Shown here one piece after another: positions 42,073 to 51,206 of a DNA stretch of 64,000 nt. The notes under the pieces are model-generated. The model saw nothing but the letters and a program-made list of their open reading frames with translations. It did no database searches and had not been told where the DNA came from. A program made the position numbers and the translations under genes. Positions within the stretch are counted from its first letter, which is position 1. The number at the start of each line of letters is the position of its first letter. Source of the stretch: Dyadobacter sp. MSC1_007 (lineage in GTDB: Bacteria > Bacteroidota > Bacteroidia > Cytophagales > Spirosomataceae); contig NZ_JAMOZL010000017.1 in assembly GCF_023667495.1 (NCBI RefSeq), positions 62,001 to 126,000 of the forward strand, written 5' to 3'.

Positions 42073-42708
42073 ATGAAAAACAGTAAAATCAGGAATATCA
42101 TTTTCGATCTCGGCGATGTAATACTCAACATCGATGTGCCTATCGCTTCCAAATCGTTTGGCGAACTGAGCGGCAAGGAACAGGCCGAGATCATGAAGAT
42201 TTTTAAGGAGAGCGATCTTTTCCGGCAATTTGAGACCGGCCTTCTTGACGAACCTACATTTCGAAATTATGTTCGTGAGATCCTGAATTTGCCTGATCTT
42301 TCCGACGAGGCAATCGATACAGCATGGAACAGCCTGTTGCTGGACTTGCCGCCGGAGCGCGTGGAATTGCTGAAAAAACTGTCGCAAAAATACCGTCTTT
42401 TCCTACTGAGCAATACCAGTTCTATTCACATTACCCAGGTCAATAAGATATTGAAAGCGTCCACCGGCGTCGAAAGGCTTGGCGACCTTTTTGAAACCGT
42501 TTTCCTCTCCTACGAAATGGGCTTGATGAAGCCGGATCCCCGCATTTACACGCAGGTACTCGAACAAGCTGGACTTTTGGCTGAGGAAACGCTCTTCCTG
42601 GACGACAATGCCGACAATATCAAATCCGCGTCCGAAGTGGGCATCGAGACGATCCATGTCCAAAAACCGGTTACCATTCTGGAATATTTGAAAGACTATG
42701 CCGTCTAA
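42073..42708 (+). CDS. HAD family phosphatase (subfamily IA, YihX-like)
   Basis: 211 aa. HAD motif I appears as IIFDLGDVILNID (catalytic Asp11), motif II as LFLLSNTSSIH, motif III Lys in GLMKPDPRIY and motif IV as FLDDNADNI. A helical cap of the C1 type lies between motifs I and II. Related enzymes dephosphorylate sugar phosphates. Starts 5 nt after accA and overlaps the site-2 protease gene by 11 nt, so the three are likely one operon. Confidence 0.92.
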   Translation: MKNSKIRNIIFDLGDVILNIDVPIASKSFGELSGKEQAEIMKIFKESDLFRQFETGLLDEPTFRNYVREILNLPDLSDEAIDTAWNSLLLDLPPERVELLKKLSQKYRLFLLSNTSSIHITQVNKILKASTGVERLGDLFETVFLSYEMGLMKPDPRIYTQVLEQAGLLAEETLFLDDNADNIKSASEVGIETIHVQKPVTILEYLKDYAV

Positions 42709-43897
42709 CACGCGAACTCACGTCATCCAGGCAATTCTTTTTGTAGTTACCATTATCACCACCACGATGGCCGGTGCTGAATGGATGTTCGGTAATATTT
42801 TTTCGTTCGTGTACGACATGATCTATTTTTTGATGGGTCAAAAAGCGACCGAAGGTGCGCCAATCGTGGCCAAGCCGATGGGCTGGCCGGAGTTTGTACA
42901 GGGCTTTCATTTCTCCATTCCGTTCCTGTTAATCCTGACGATTCACGAATTCGGGCACTATTTCGTTGCCAGGGCTCACCAGGTGAAAGTTACACTCCCC
43001 TACTATATTCCATTGTGGTTCGGAATATCGCAGAGCATCGGAACAATGGGCGCTTTTATCCGCATTAAATCCGTTGTAAAATCCAGGTTAAAGTTCTTCG
43101 ATATCGGTATTGCCGGTCCGCTGGCGGGGTTTATCGCTGCATTGGTCGTGCTATGGTATGGTTTTACACACCTGCCTCCGCCTGAGTATATTTTCAGTAT
43201 ACATCCGGAATACGCAAGATATGGCCTTAGTTACCCGCAGTTCGCATATGAAAATGCTTCTGGAAATCTGGTTTTGGGTGACAATATCCTTTTCTGGCTG
43301 TTCAAAACGTATGTTGCAGATCCGGCACGGTTACCGCACGTTTATGAAATGATCCATTATCCGTACATTTTTGCGGGGTATCTGGCGCTTTTCTTTACAT
43401 CGCTGAACCTTATCCCTATTGGTCAGCTCGATGGCGGCCATATCCTTTACGGATTGATTGGCAAGAAAAAATTCAATGTAGTAGCACCTATATTGTTCGG
43501 GATCTTTGCATTCTATGCCGGGCTTGGGCTTTTTCGCACAGAATCCTTCGCCATCGGCAGCGATGCTGTGTTTTACGAGAGGCTTTTCTATCTTGCCATC
43601 TACATTTACTTTCTCTACATCTGCTTCAAACGCGCATTCGACAATCCGTCCACTGCATTAATGGTCGGCCTGATGGTCGTAGTAGGCCAGTTTGCCATTT
43701 CGTACGTTAGACCGGACTGGGAAGGCTCAACAGGATTTCTCCCGTTCGTATTCATCCTGGGCCGCTTTCTAGGCATTAAACACCCTGAAACAGAAGACAA
43801 TGCGCCTTTGGACCTTCCAAGAATCATTTTGGGAATTTGTGCGCTGATCATCTTCGTCATCTCTTTCAGTCCCACTCCATTTATTATCATTGAGTAG
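42698..43897 (+). CDS. Site-2 protease family membrane metalloprotease
   Basis: 399 aa with ~7-8 membrane helices. The zinc motif HEFGH lies in LTIHEFGHYFVARAHQVKVTLPYYIPL (~85-111), and the third ligand is in the LIPIGQLDGGHIL motif (~240-252), both hallmarks of M50 proteases. Such proteases cut transmembrane segments, for example of anti-sigma factors. A link to the FecR protein in this window is possible but unsupported. The gene overlaps the HAD gene. Confidence 0.92.
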   Translation: MPSNTRTHVIQAILFVVTIITTTMAGAEWMFGNIFSFVYDMIYFLMGQKATEGAPIVAKPMGWPEFVQGFHFSIPFLLILTIHEFGHYFVARAHQVKVTLPYYIPLWFGISQSIGTMGAFIRIKSVVKSRLKFFDIGIAGPLAGFIAALVVLWYGFTHLPPPEYIFSIHPEYARYGLSYPQFAYENASGNLVLGDNILFWLFKTYVADPARLPHVYEMIHYPYIFAGYLALFFTSLNLIPIGQLDGGHILYGLIGKKKFNVVAPILFGIFAFYAGLGLFRTESFAIGSDAVFYERLFYLAIYIYFLYICFKRAFDNPSTALMVGLMVVVGQFAISYVRPDWEGSTGFLPFVFILGRFLGIKHPETEDNAPLDLPRIILGICALIIFVISFSPTPFIIIE

Positions 43898-43935
43898 TCA
43901 AATCAGCAGGAGATCGACGGCGGGCAGCTCTTTTG

Positions 43936-44979
43936 ATGATTATGAGCACCAGCAGGCAACTACACGATCCTATTTACATTCCCAGAAGGCGGTTTCTTAA
44001 ATCCTGCATTGCGGCCCCCTTGCTTCGGCCTATAATGCAATCAGAAGAAAATTTCGCTTATTCGGTTAAAGGCAAGATAGCTGTCAAAGACCTCGGCCCT
44101 ACGCTCATTCACGAACATGTGCTTGTGGATTTTATTGGTGCTGATAAAATAACCCTTGACCGCTGGAAGCACGATGATGTCATTAAAAAAGTGCTTCCCT
44201 ATTTGCTGGAAATTAAATCACGAGGTATCAAAAGCATTGTAGAATGCACACCTGCATTTCTTGGCAGGGATGTGGTGCTTTTACAAAAATTATCAGAATT
44301 ATCAGGACTCAATATCCTGACGAACACGGGCTACTACGGCGCTTCGGACAACAAATATCTCCCCTCGTGGGCATTTACTGAAACGGCGCAACAACTGGCC
44401 GAACGCTGGGTCAAAGAATTTGAAGTCGGGATTGAAGGCACTGCGATACGGCCGGGATTTATCAAAACCGGCGTAAACAGCGGCACACTTTCGGTATTAC
44501 ATCAAAAATTGATCAAAGCAGCCGCATTGACGCACTTGAAGACCGGCTTAATGATTTGCTCGCACACAGGTCCCGCGTTGCCTGCAAGGGAAGAAATCGA
44601 TATCTTCAAAAAAACCGGAGTAAGTCCGAAAGCATTTGTATGGGTTCATGCCAATGGCACTGACGAAGAGATAATGGATGTGTCAAAGAGTGGTTGCTGG
44701 ATCAGTCTCGACGGAATAGGGCCTGACAATATCGATAAGCATGTAAAACTGATCTCATTGCTACGATCCACAAGTCTGCTTCAACAGGTGCTAATATCCC
44801 ACGACGCGGGCTGGTACCGTCCCGGCGAGCCAAACGGTGGCGAATTCCGGGGTTACACCACGATTTCCGACCGCCTGCTCCCGGCCTTGAAACAAGAAGG
44901 TTTTACCGAAAAAGAAATAAGTCAGTTGCTGGTCACGAACCCGGCGAATGCATTTGCAGTGAAAATCCGAAAGTTGTAA
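43936..44979 (+). CDS. Phosphotriesterase-family hydrolase
   Basis: 347 aa from the ATG at 43936; a TTG at 43933 and an ATG at 43942 are alternatives. Near the N-terminus RRRFLKSCIAAPLL resembles a Tat or Sec export signal. The binuclear metal site of the PTE family is present: HxH in LIHEHVLVD, the bridging Lys in GFIKTGV, His in SHTGP and VHANG, and Asp in SHDAGW. Bacterial family members include lactonases and phosphotriesterase homology proteins; the substrate is unknown. It follows the site-2 protease gene by 38 nt. Confidence 0.88.
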   Translation: MIMSTSRQLHDPIYIPRRRFLKSCIAAPLLRPIMQSEENFAYSVKGKIAVKDLGPTLIHEHVLVDFIGADKITLDRWKHDDVIKKVLPYLLEIKSRGIKSIVECTPAFLGRDVVLLQKLSELSGLNILTNTGYYGASDNKYLPSWAFTETAQQLAERWVKEFEVGIEGTAIRPGFIKTGVNSGTLSVLHQKLIKAAALTHLKTGLMICSHTGPALPAREEIDIFKKTGVSPKAFVWVHANGTDEEIMDVSKSGCWISLDGIGPDNIDKHVKLISLLRSTSLLQQVLISHDAGWYRPGEPNGGEFRGYTTISDRLLPALKQEGFTEKEISQLLVTNPANAFAVKIRKL

Positions 44980-44988
44980 AAAGCCGGA

Positions 44989-46278
44989 TTAGAGTTCTAT
45001 CACAAACTCGGTCCAGCCATCTCCATTAGTACGAAGGGAAAATGTAAACCCGTGGTTTGCCAAGATTTCGCGGGTAAGTGTCAGGCCTATACCCTGTCCG
45101 TCTGGTTTGGTACTGAAAAAAGGATTGAAGAGTTGCACGTTCACTTCCGGATCAATCGGTTTACCGTTATTCCTGAATACGATACGCGATTCGGACACCT
45201 CAACCTTAATCTCCGCCCCATTCTCGCAGGCTTCGATCGCATTCTTGATCACATTGACCGAAACCTGTTCTATTTGTCCCCGATCCACACTTCTGTAAAC
45301 CGGTGTTGTCGACAAGTCATAACCGATCTTAATACCCCGGCCAGCCGCCGAATGCTCCATAAAAACGGCCACATCCTTAATCAGCTTCACCATATCAGTC
45401 TCCACGCGCACCGGCGCGGGCAGCCGCACGACATCTGCGAAATTGCGCATGAAACGAGTGAGCCGCTGGTTGCGGTCCGAAGCGATCTGCAAGGCTTCCT
45501 TTACTTCCTTATATTCTGATTCCGGCAGCATTTGGTTCGTCGTCTGCAAGATCGAATCCGTTGCCCCAAGCGTGTTATTAACCTCGTGCGCCATCATCCG
45601 GATCACTTTCCCATAAGCATTCTTCTCCGATTCGAGAATCTCATTGGTCAGCTCTTCGATCATCAAAAATGAGCGCCGGAAGCCACGGTCCATAAAATGC
45701 GAACGCTGGGCTTTTAATGTAACGATCCCGTTCGTTTTTACCATCCGGGCGTCGCCGTCCTGCATGCCTACGAATTCTTCGAGCAGTGCGTGTCCGGTAT
45801 CGTCCAGCTTACGCCCCACCAGCGTCACGTTTGAATCGTCAAACTGGATTTTAGCCTTGCTGTTAAGCGATTCAATGCGGTCGTCGTAATCTAATATGAT
45901 GATCGAAATAGGCGATGCCTCGATGAGTTTTTCAAGAAAGAAGTGCTGCTCGTTCAGTTTTATCCTTTCTTCCCGCAGCTGATCGATCATCAAATTATAC
46001 ACTTCAATCAGCACATCCACCTCGCCTTTGCCGGTAGGCACGAACTTGATGGAAAAGTCTTTATCCTTGATGGCTTCAATTCCGGACTTCACAAATTGGA
46101 TAGGTTGCATAAAGTTGTGGTATAAAGCAATGGAAGCAGCGGCAGATAAAAGGAGGAACACCTCCGAACCGATGAAGAGCAATTTGTCCTCAAAAAGCAA
46201 CTTATAAACCAGCAGGATCAGCACCAGGTGCAATATGGCGATGTAACAAATGTATTTGGTCCTGGTCGACAACCTCAT
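44989..46278 (-). CDS. NtrB-like sensor histidine kinase
   Basis: 429 aa inner-membrane kinase. Two helices (~9-27 and ~35-53) enclose almost no periplasmic sensor, so it probably senses within the membrane or cytoplasm. A HAMP-like segment (~57-108), a PAS domain (~115-205) and the catalytic core follow. The H box is RMMAHEVNNTLGATDS with phospho-His231, and the ATP lid reads GQGIGLTLTREIL. Its ATG overlaps the TGA of the sigma-54 regulator gene, so the two form a pair. The upstream efflux genes are the expected target. Confidence 0.94.
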   Translation of the reverse strand: MRLSTRTKYICYIAILHLVLILLVYKLLFEDKLLFIGSEVFLLLSAAASIALYHNFMQPIQFVKSGIEAIKDKDFSIKFVPTGKGEVDVLIEVYNLMIDQLREERIKLNEQHFFLEKLIEASPISIIILDYDDRIESLNSKAKIQFDDSNVTLVGRKLDDTGHALLEEFVGMQDGDARMVKTNGIVTLKAQRSHFMDRGFRRSFLMIEELTNEILESEKNAYGKVIRMMAHEVNNTLGATDSILQTTNQMLPESEYKEVKEALQIASDRNQRLTRFMRNFADVVRLPAPVRVETDMVKLIKDVAVFMEHSAAGRGIKIGYDLSTTPVYRSVDRGQIEQVSVNVIKNAIEACENGAEIKVEVSESRIVFRNNGKPIDPEVNVQLFNPFFSTKPDGQGIGLTLTREILANHGFTFSLRTNGDGWTEFVIEL

Positions 46279-47648
46279 ACTTCCTCGGAATCAAATGAAA
46301 TGCCATATTTTTCGAGCCTGCGGTACAATGCAAAACGCGTGATACCTAGGGAGCGGGCCACTTTACTGACCTTATTCTGATGATATTGCATCGCCCGCGT
46401 GATCATTTGATACTCCATTTCTTCCAGTGTTATACTTCCTACCTCCGGAAGGTTCTTCTGTGCCTGCACGGACGTGCCAGCGGTCAGATTTCGTTGAAAA
46501 TCGGCTATATCCAGCGTATCGGAGCCTGCCAGGAGCACAGTTCGTTCAACCAGGTTTTTAAGTTGTCTGATATTGCCCTGCAACGGAAGCGTTTTCAGCC
46601 ATTTCATCGCTGCGGCGCTTAGTTTGAGGCTTGGACGTTGGTAAATCGTTTTCAGGTTATCAACAAAAAACTCTGAAAGCAGCGGAATATCGTCAGGGCG
46701 CTCGCGCAATGCGGGCAGCTTTACGGTAATGAGGTTAATGCGGTAATAAAGGTCCTCTCTGAACGTCCCCTGCGCCACCATTTCTTCCAGATTGCGGTTC
46801 GTAGCGCAGATCACCCGCACGTCCACTGTCCGGCTTTTGCTACTCCCGAGCGGTTCAAATGTGCGCTCCTGCAACACCCGGAGCAATTTCACCTGACTGG
46901 ATAGGTCAAGCTCCCCTATTTCATCCAGAAATATCGAACCCTTGTGCGCCATCTCGAAACGGCCGATCCGGTCGCTTTTGGCATCAGTGAATGCACCACG
47001 GACATGCCCGAATAGCTCACTTTCAAATAATGTGGACGAAATGCCGCCAAGGTTCACTTTTACAAATGGCCTTACCTTCCTTTTACTGTTCAAATGGATT
47101 GCCTCTGCGATCAGCTCCTTACCAGTGCCGCTTTCTCCCGTGATGAGCACAGGCGCATCCGTAGGCGCAACCCGCCCGATCGTTTCGAGGATGTCGAGTA
47201 ACCTGGGGTCCTGCCCTACTATATTTTCAAAATGATATTGTTGGTCGAGCTTTTTGCGGTTAGCCGTTACGGCGACCTGTTTAGACAGGCTCAGGACCGT
47301 GCGAACCGATTGAGTAAGATACTCGTTCTGCCAGGGTTTTGTGATAAAATCAATTGCCCCTTCTTTCATTCCTCTCACCGCCAGGTCTATCGTCCCCCAG
47401 CCGGTGATCAGGATAACCGGAATTGCCTGATCATGCTTCTTAATGCGCTGCAAAAGCGCCATACCCTCGTTCCCCGACGTTTCTATCGAAAAGTTCAGAT
47501 CCAGCAGGATTAGCTCGGGCGTTTCCTTTTTCAATATATCAAAAGTCTCTTCCGGCGAAGACACACCCTTCACCTCGAAACCCTCCTTTTTAAGAAGAAG
47601 CATCAAAGAAGTACGAATAGCAAGGTCATCGTCTACGATCAGGAGCAT
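46275..47648 (-). CDS. Sigma-54-dependent NtrC-family response regulator
   Basis: 457 aa. The receiver domain (~1-120) has Asp50 in LILLDLNFS. The AAA+ sigma-54 interaction domain (~145-370) has Walker A GESGTGKE and Walker B FLDEIGEL. The sigma-54 contact loop reads GAFTDA in place of the canonical GAFTGA, a variant I have seen in related Bacteroidota regulators. A Fis-type helix-turn-helix closes the protein (~415-450, NKVSKVARSLGITRFALYRRLEKYGI). It should activate a -24/-12 promoter, plausibly that of the adjacent efflux operon. Confidence 0.95.
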   Translation of the reverse strand: MLLIVDDDLAIRTSLMLLLKKEGFEVKGVSSPEETFDILKKETPELILLDLNFSIETSGNEGMALLQRIKKHDQAIPVILITGWGTIDLAVRGMKEGAIDFITKPWQNEYLTQSVRTVLSLSKQVAVTANRKKLDQQYHFENIVGQDPRLLDILETIGRVAPTDAPVLITGESGTGKELIAEAIHLNSKRKVRPFVKVNLGGISSTLFESELFGHVRGAFTDAKSDRIGRFEMAHKGSIFLDEIGELDLSSQVKLLRVLQERTFEPLGSSKSRTVDVRVICATNRNLEEMVAQGTFREDLYYRINLITVKLPALRERPDDIPLLSEFFVDNLKTIYQRPSLKLSAAAMKWLKTLPLQGNIRQLKNLVERTVLLAGSDTLDIADFQRNLTAGTSVQAQKNLPEVGSITLEEMEYQMITRAMQYHQNKVSKVARSLGITRFALYRRLEKYGISFDSEEV

Positions 47649-47788
47649 TTTTCGGCTATCGGCTGTCGGCTGTCAGCAATCGGTTATCTAAATTAAACAT
47701 TCTCCATTGTCACGGCGCCCATTCACCGTTCCACGGCGGCTCATTCCCCGTTCCACGGCGGCTCATTCACTCATTCAGTCATTCAAAA
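47649..47788. repeat. TGAATGAG/CCGTTCCACGGCGG repeat in the spacer before the regulator gene
   Basis: The spacer holds two tandem ~26-nt units with core CCGTTCCACGGCGGCTCATT (47727-47746 and the 24-mer 47740-47763), then TCACTCATTCAGTCATTCAAAA. The 24-mer is identical to 20805-20828. Confidence 0.75.
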
Positions 47789-48955
47789 TTATTCCTCGTG
47801 CAACGCCACCGCCGGGTGTATGAGCGACGCTTGTCTGCTAGGGAACCAGGCACAGAGGGTTACAATGATATAAATTACGGCAATAGTGGCCAAAATCGCC
47901 GTGATGTAAATTTTACTGTCGAGGTCAAATACATTCATCAGCGGAAACTGAACGGCGAAAATAAGGCCTATTAACATGGCAAAAGTTGCCAATACCCATA
48001 TTTCTCCTAAAAACTGTCCGGTAACCTTACCTTCCGTTGCACCCATGGCACGCCGCAACCCTATTTCACCTTTCCTTCTCGCAATATTCAGATTAAGTAC
48101 ACCAAACAGACCAAGCGCTACATTAGTCAACAAAAACCCGCTGACAATGAGGAATATCAGCACCGGCACCAACGTGAGGTTTTCGCGGTTTTTCCGGGAT
48201 TCGGTCAGATAAGTAACTTCAATCCCCCAACCGGGAAGCATTACGGCGAGATCCTTGGCAAGCCGCGCCTCAAAATTAGCGTCTGTTCCCGGCCTTGTTT
48301 TGATGAGCACATTGGAATTCCACTTATCGTCTTTATCGATCATTTGAAACAATGCCGGCTTGTCGGACATAAATTCCCCTTTCGCTTTGAATTTATCGAC
48401 CACACCAACCACCTTGAACGATTTTTTATCATCCCACTTGATCACTTTGCCGAGCGCAGACTCTTCGAGAAACAACTTATCCTCCATCTGCTTATTGATG
48501 ACGATCGGAATAAACTTCGCGACCATATCGCCTTCCTTGTACCACCTGCCCTTTATCAAAGGCAGATCGAGCGTTTTGCTAAGTTCGGTATCTGTATTAT
48601 AGAAGTCGGCTCCGACACTTACTTTCTTATAAGTAACCGAATTTCCCATCGTACTGGCTGAAAACGGCGTGTTGTTGCTCATTCTGCTGGCGGACTCCAC
48701 TTCTTTGTAGCTTTTGATCCGCTGCAATGCCATTTCGAGCTTGCTGCCAATTTCCGTCGTATCCTGGTTGCTCGCCAGGTCAAGATTCCAAACCTGCTTG
48801 TACTCGAACCCAATGGGCTGCAAGTAATTTCGCACGTTGTAAACGATCAGCGTCAAAACGCCGAACAGGACCATAAACGCCGCCCAGATCTCGATGATCA
48901 TCAGCGAATGCGTGCCCTTTTTATTCCAGATTAATTTAAAAAGATGTCGAAGCAT
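47789..48955 (-). CDS. FtsX/MacB-type ABC permease
   Basis: 388 aa. One N-terminal helix (~19-40), a large periplasmic MacB_PCD-type domain (~45-255), then three helices (~260-380) of the FtsX fold with IARRKGEIGLRRAMGATEGKVTGQFLGE, the conserved coupling region, and HPAVALHEE at the end. It works with the permease of the next gene and the ATPase to transmit mechanical work to a TolC–HlyD conduit. Confidence 0.9.
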   Translation of the reverse strand: MLRHLFKLIWNKKGTHSLMIIEIWAAFMVLFGVLTLIVYNVRNYLQPIGFEYKQVWNLDLASNQDTTEIGSKLEMALQRIKSYKEVESASRMSNNTPFSASTMGNSVTYKKVSVGADFYNTDTELSKTLDLPLIKGRWYKEGDMVAKFIPIVINKQMEDKLFLEESALGKVIKWDDKKSFKVVGVVDKFKAKGEFMSDKPALFQMIDKDDKWNSNVLIKTRPGTDANFEARLAKDLAVMLPGWGIEVTYLTESRKNRENLTLVPVLIFLIVSGFLLTNVALGLFGVLNLNIARRKGEIGLRRAMGATEGKVTGQFLGEIWVLATFAMLIGLIFAVQFPLMNVFDLDSKIYITAILATIAVIYIIVTLCAWFPSRQASLIHPAVALHEE

Positions 48956-49007
48956 GAGTCAATTTTGAATGAGCCGCCGTGGAACGGGGAATGAGTGAAT
49001 GAGTGAA
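48956..49007. repeat. TGAATGAG/24-mer repeat between the two permease genes
   Basis: An inverted copy of the 24-mer (48972-48995, core CCGCCGTGGAACGG) followed by TGAGTGAATGAGTGAAT fills nearly the whole 52-bp spacer. Confidence 0.75.
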
Positions 49008-50252
49008 TTACGCCTTCAACGCTTCCGCTATCTTCAACCTCGACATCCTGAATGCGGGTAACACGCCGGACAGCAGGCCAAAAACGAGGCAGACGATGAT
49101 ACTGATGACGAATACGGGAAAGTTGATCGTAAGGTCGGCATATGCGATCCAGCCGCTGGAATTGATGAACCTGATCGCGAGATAGGCAATGATTAACGCG
49201 AACGTGCCACCGATAAAAGTGATAAAAATGTTTTCAATGATAAATTGCCAGAGCAGCGCTTTCGAAGGAGCGCCGAATGCTTTTCGAACGCCTATTTCAG
49301 AAGCCCTTTCCAGAATGCGGCTTACATTCACGTTCACCAGATTTACGGCAGGCAATCCCATCACCATCAGCAATACCAGCGCGGCTATCGAATAAAACGC
49401 CACTTTATCTGCATCACTACGAGCGAAAGTGTTCAGAAAATGATCAAAATACGGCTCTGCTTTTACCTTCAACACATTATAATTCCCTCCGTCTTTGATT
49501 TCAGGCAAAGTTATCTTTGAGATATTACTGTCAAATTCAGACTGTATGGATGGAATATCCGATGCGTCTTTGGCGAGAACGATCGCCACATAACGTCCCT
49601 GCAAGCCTTTGCTTTCATAGTTGCTTTTGGGTGCGGTGTATGGGAAATAAACGTCCGAATACGTGTAAACCCGGGTAGGCGGACTGCCTTTCACCACACC
49701 GATTACGCGATAGTTGATATTCTCTATCTCAATTTCCTTACCGACTACAGACTTGCCGTTGTTTTCGAAATATTGGTCCCGCAACGCATCCGTGATCACG
49801 ACCACATGATCCGAGTTCCTGATATTTGTGTCGTCATACGGCTTGCCTTCCAGAAATTCGAATCCTGTCACATACCAGAAATCAGCGTCTGTGTATTTGG
49901 TATTGAGCTTAATCCTTTTTCCATTCACATAGGTGTTGGAAAAACTGAAATTCGACATGATCGCAACCCGCTCGGCACTTTTCAGCGACTTTGCGTGCTT
50001 CGTCAGTAACCCAAAGGATGCCGGTCCGGTCGACATGGTCATGTTTGCCGAATCCGTACGCATAACTGTTGCCACGTAAAGAGACCTCCCGCGCTTGTTC
50101 TCTGGATAATGCGGCCCAAACAAATGGTCCAAAAACGAAGTCACAATCATCAGCACCGCCAAAGTAAGCGTGATCCCGAACAAGGTGATGAAAGTATAGA
50201 AAGGATGCCGAAGCAGCACCTTCCAGGCAATTTTAATATAGTTTGAGAGCAT
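49008..50252 (-). CDS. FtsX/MacB-type ABC permease
   Basis: 414 aa with the same plan: N-terminal helix (~19-42), periplasmic domain (~45-285), three C-terminal helices. The FtsX region reads NVSRILERASEIGVRKAFGAPSKALLWQFIIEN. The C-terminal RMSRLKIAEALKA matches MacB-type ends. Together with the 47789-48955 product it likely forms a heterodimer. Confidence 0.92.
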   Translation of the reverse strand: MLSNYIKIAWKVLLRHPFYTFITLFGITLTLAVLMIVTSFLDHLFGPHYPENKRGRSLYVATVMRTDSANMTMSTGPASFGLLTKHAKSLKSAERVAIMSNFSFSNTYVNGKRIKLNTKYTDADFWYVTGFEFLEGKPYDDTNIRNSDHVVVITDALRDQYFENNGKSVVGKEIEIENINYRVIGVVKGSPPTRVYTYSDVYFPYTAPKSNYESKGLQGRYVAIVLAKDASDIPSIQSEFDSNISKITLPEIKDGGNYNVLKVKAEPYFDHFLNTFARSDADKVAFYSIAALVLLMVMGLPAVNLVNVNVSRILERASEIGVRKAFGAPSKALLWQFIIENIFITFIGGTFALIIAYLAIRFINSSGWIAYADLTINFPVFVISIIVCLVFGLLSGVLPAFRMSRLKIAEALKA

Positions 50253-50461
50253 GTTCTAATTTTGAATGGTTGAATGAGTGAATGACTGAATGTTGAATTG
50301 AATGACTGAATGTTGAATGAGGGAGAAAGGATGAAAGGGAGACTTCCGGGTTCGTTATGTTTCACGATAAACAATTCCTGACTTAATGACCTTCTGAATA
50401 GATATGACAACTTCCTCCTTCCTCCTTTCTCCCCCCTATTCACTCATTCAAAATTCTTCAT
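50253..50461. repeat. TGAATGAC/G repeats and polypyrimidine tract in the operon spacer
   Basis: 50262-50330 is a run of TGAATGAGTGAATGACTGAATGT-like units with drift. 50411-50440 is a pyrimidine-rich tract (CTTCCTCCTTCCTCCTTTC) that leads into TATTCACTCATTCAAAATT (50437-50455). Same family as 20656-20874, 47649-47788 and 51125-51206. Confidence 0.7.
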
Positions 50462-51124
50462 TCATTGCACCTGCGTCCCGTCGAACAGCCGCACGAGGCG
50501 GTGGGTTTTCTTGGCCATGGCTTCGTCGTGGGTTACCATCACGATGGTGGTGCCGTCCTCATTCAATTTTTGAAGGATGCTCAGGATTTCGTTGCCCATC
50601 GCGCTGTCCAGGTTTCCGGTAGGCTCATCGGCGAGGATAATTTCTGGCTTGCCGACAATCGCCCGTGCAATGGCCACGCGTTGTTTCTGTCCGCCCGAAA
50701 GTTGCTTCGGAAAATGCTTCATCCTGTTGCTAAGTCCTACCTTTTCCAAAGCTTCCTGCGCCAGCTCGCGACGCTCACGTCCGGAGCTATTGCGGTAAAG
50801 CAGCGGAATTTCGACGTTATCTATCACTGATAAATCATTGATCAGGTGAAAGCTCTGAAATATGAAACCGAGTTTGCGGTTTCTCAATTCGGCCAGATGT
50901 TTATCCGTAAACCGCTCCACCGGACTGCCATCGATCTCGATCTGCCCCTTCGAAGGCGCATCCAGGAGCCCGATGATATTCAATAAGGTGCTTTTCCCAC
51001 ATCCTGATGGACCCATAATCGAGACAAACTCCCCCTTCTTCACATTCAGGTTAATGTTGTTCAAAGCCAGCGTCTCGATCGAGCTGGTACGGTACACTTT
51101 CTCTACATTTTGTAATTTGATCAT
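50462..51124 (-). CDS. MacB/LolD-type ABC transporter ATP-binding protein
   Basis: 220 aa. Walker A GPSGCGKST (~39-47), Q loop in FIFQSFHLINDL, signature LSGGQKQR, Walker B IILADEPTGNLDS and switch His in VMVTHDEAMA. The LDSAMGNEI region is typical of LolD/MacB/FtsE ATPases. It powers the two FtsX permeases encoded downstream. Confidence 0.95.
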   Translation of the reverse strand: MIKLQNVEKVYRTSSIETLALNNINLNVKKGEFVSIMGPSGCGKSTLLNIIGLLDAPSKGQIEIDGSPVERFTDKHLAELRNRKLGFIFQSFHLINDLSVIDNVEIPLLYRNSSGRERRELAQEALEKVGLSNRMKHFPKQLSGGQKQRVAIARAIVGKPEIILADEPTGNLDSAMGNEILSILQKLNEDGTTIVMVTHDEAMAKKTHRLVRLFDGTQVQ

Positions 51125-51206
51125 GGCGCTGTTTTTTAATTTTGAATGAGTGAATGACTGAATGAATTATTGTTTTTCTCCTCCTCCCTTTCCTCCTTCC
51201 TCCCTT
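51125..51206. repeat. TGAATGA repeat plus polypyrimidine tract
   Basis: TTTTGAATGAGTGAATGACTGAATGAAT (51139-51166) is followed by CTCCTCCTCCCTTTCCTCC (51179-51197). It separates the TolC and ATPase genes. Confidence 0.7.

Noticed and set aside
42698..43897. Link between the site-2 protease and the FecR/sigma system
   Set aside because: S2P proteases can cut anti-sigma factors, but the genes are 31 kb apart and the protease sits in an accA operon; nothing in the sequence ties them.
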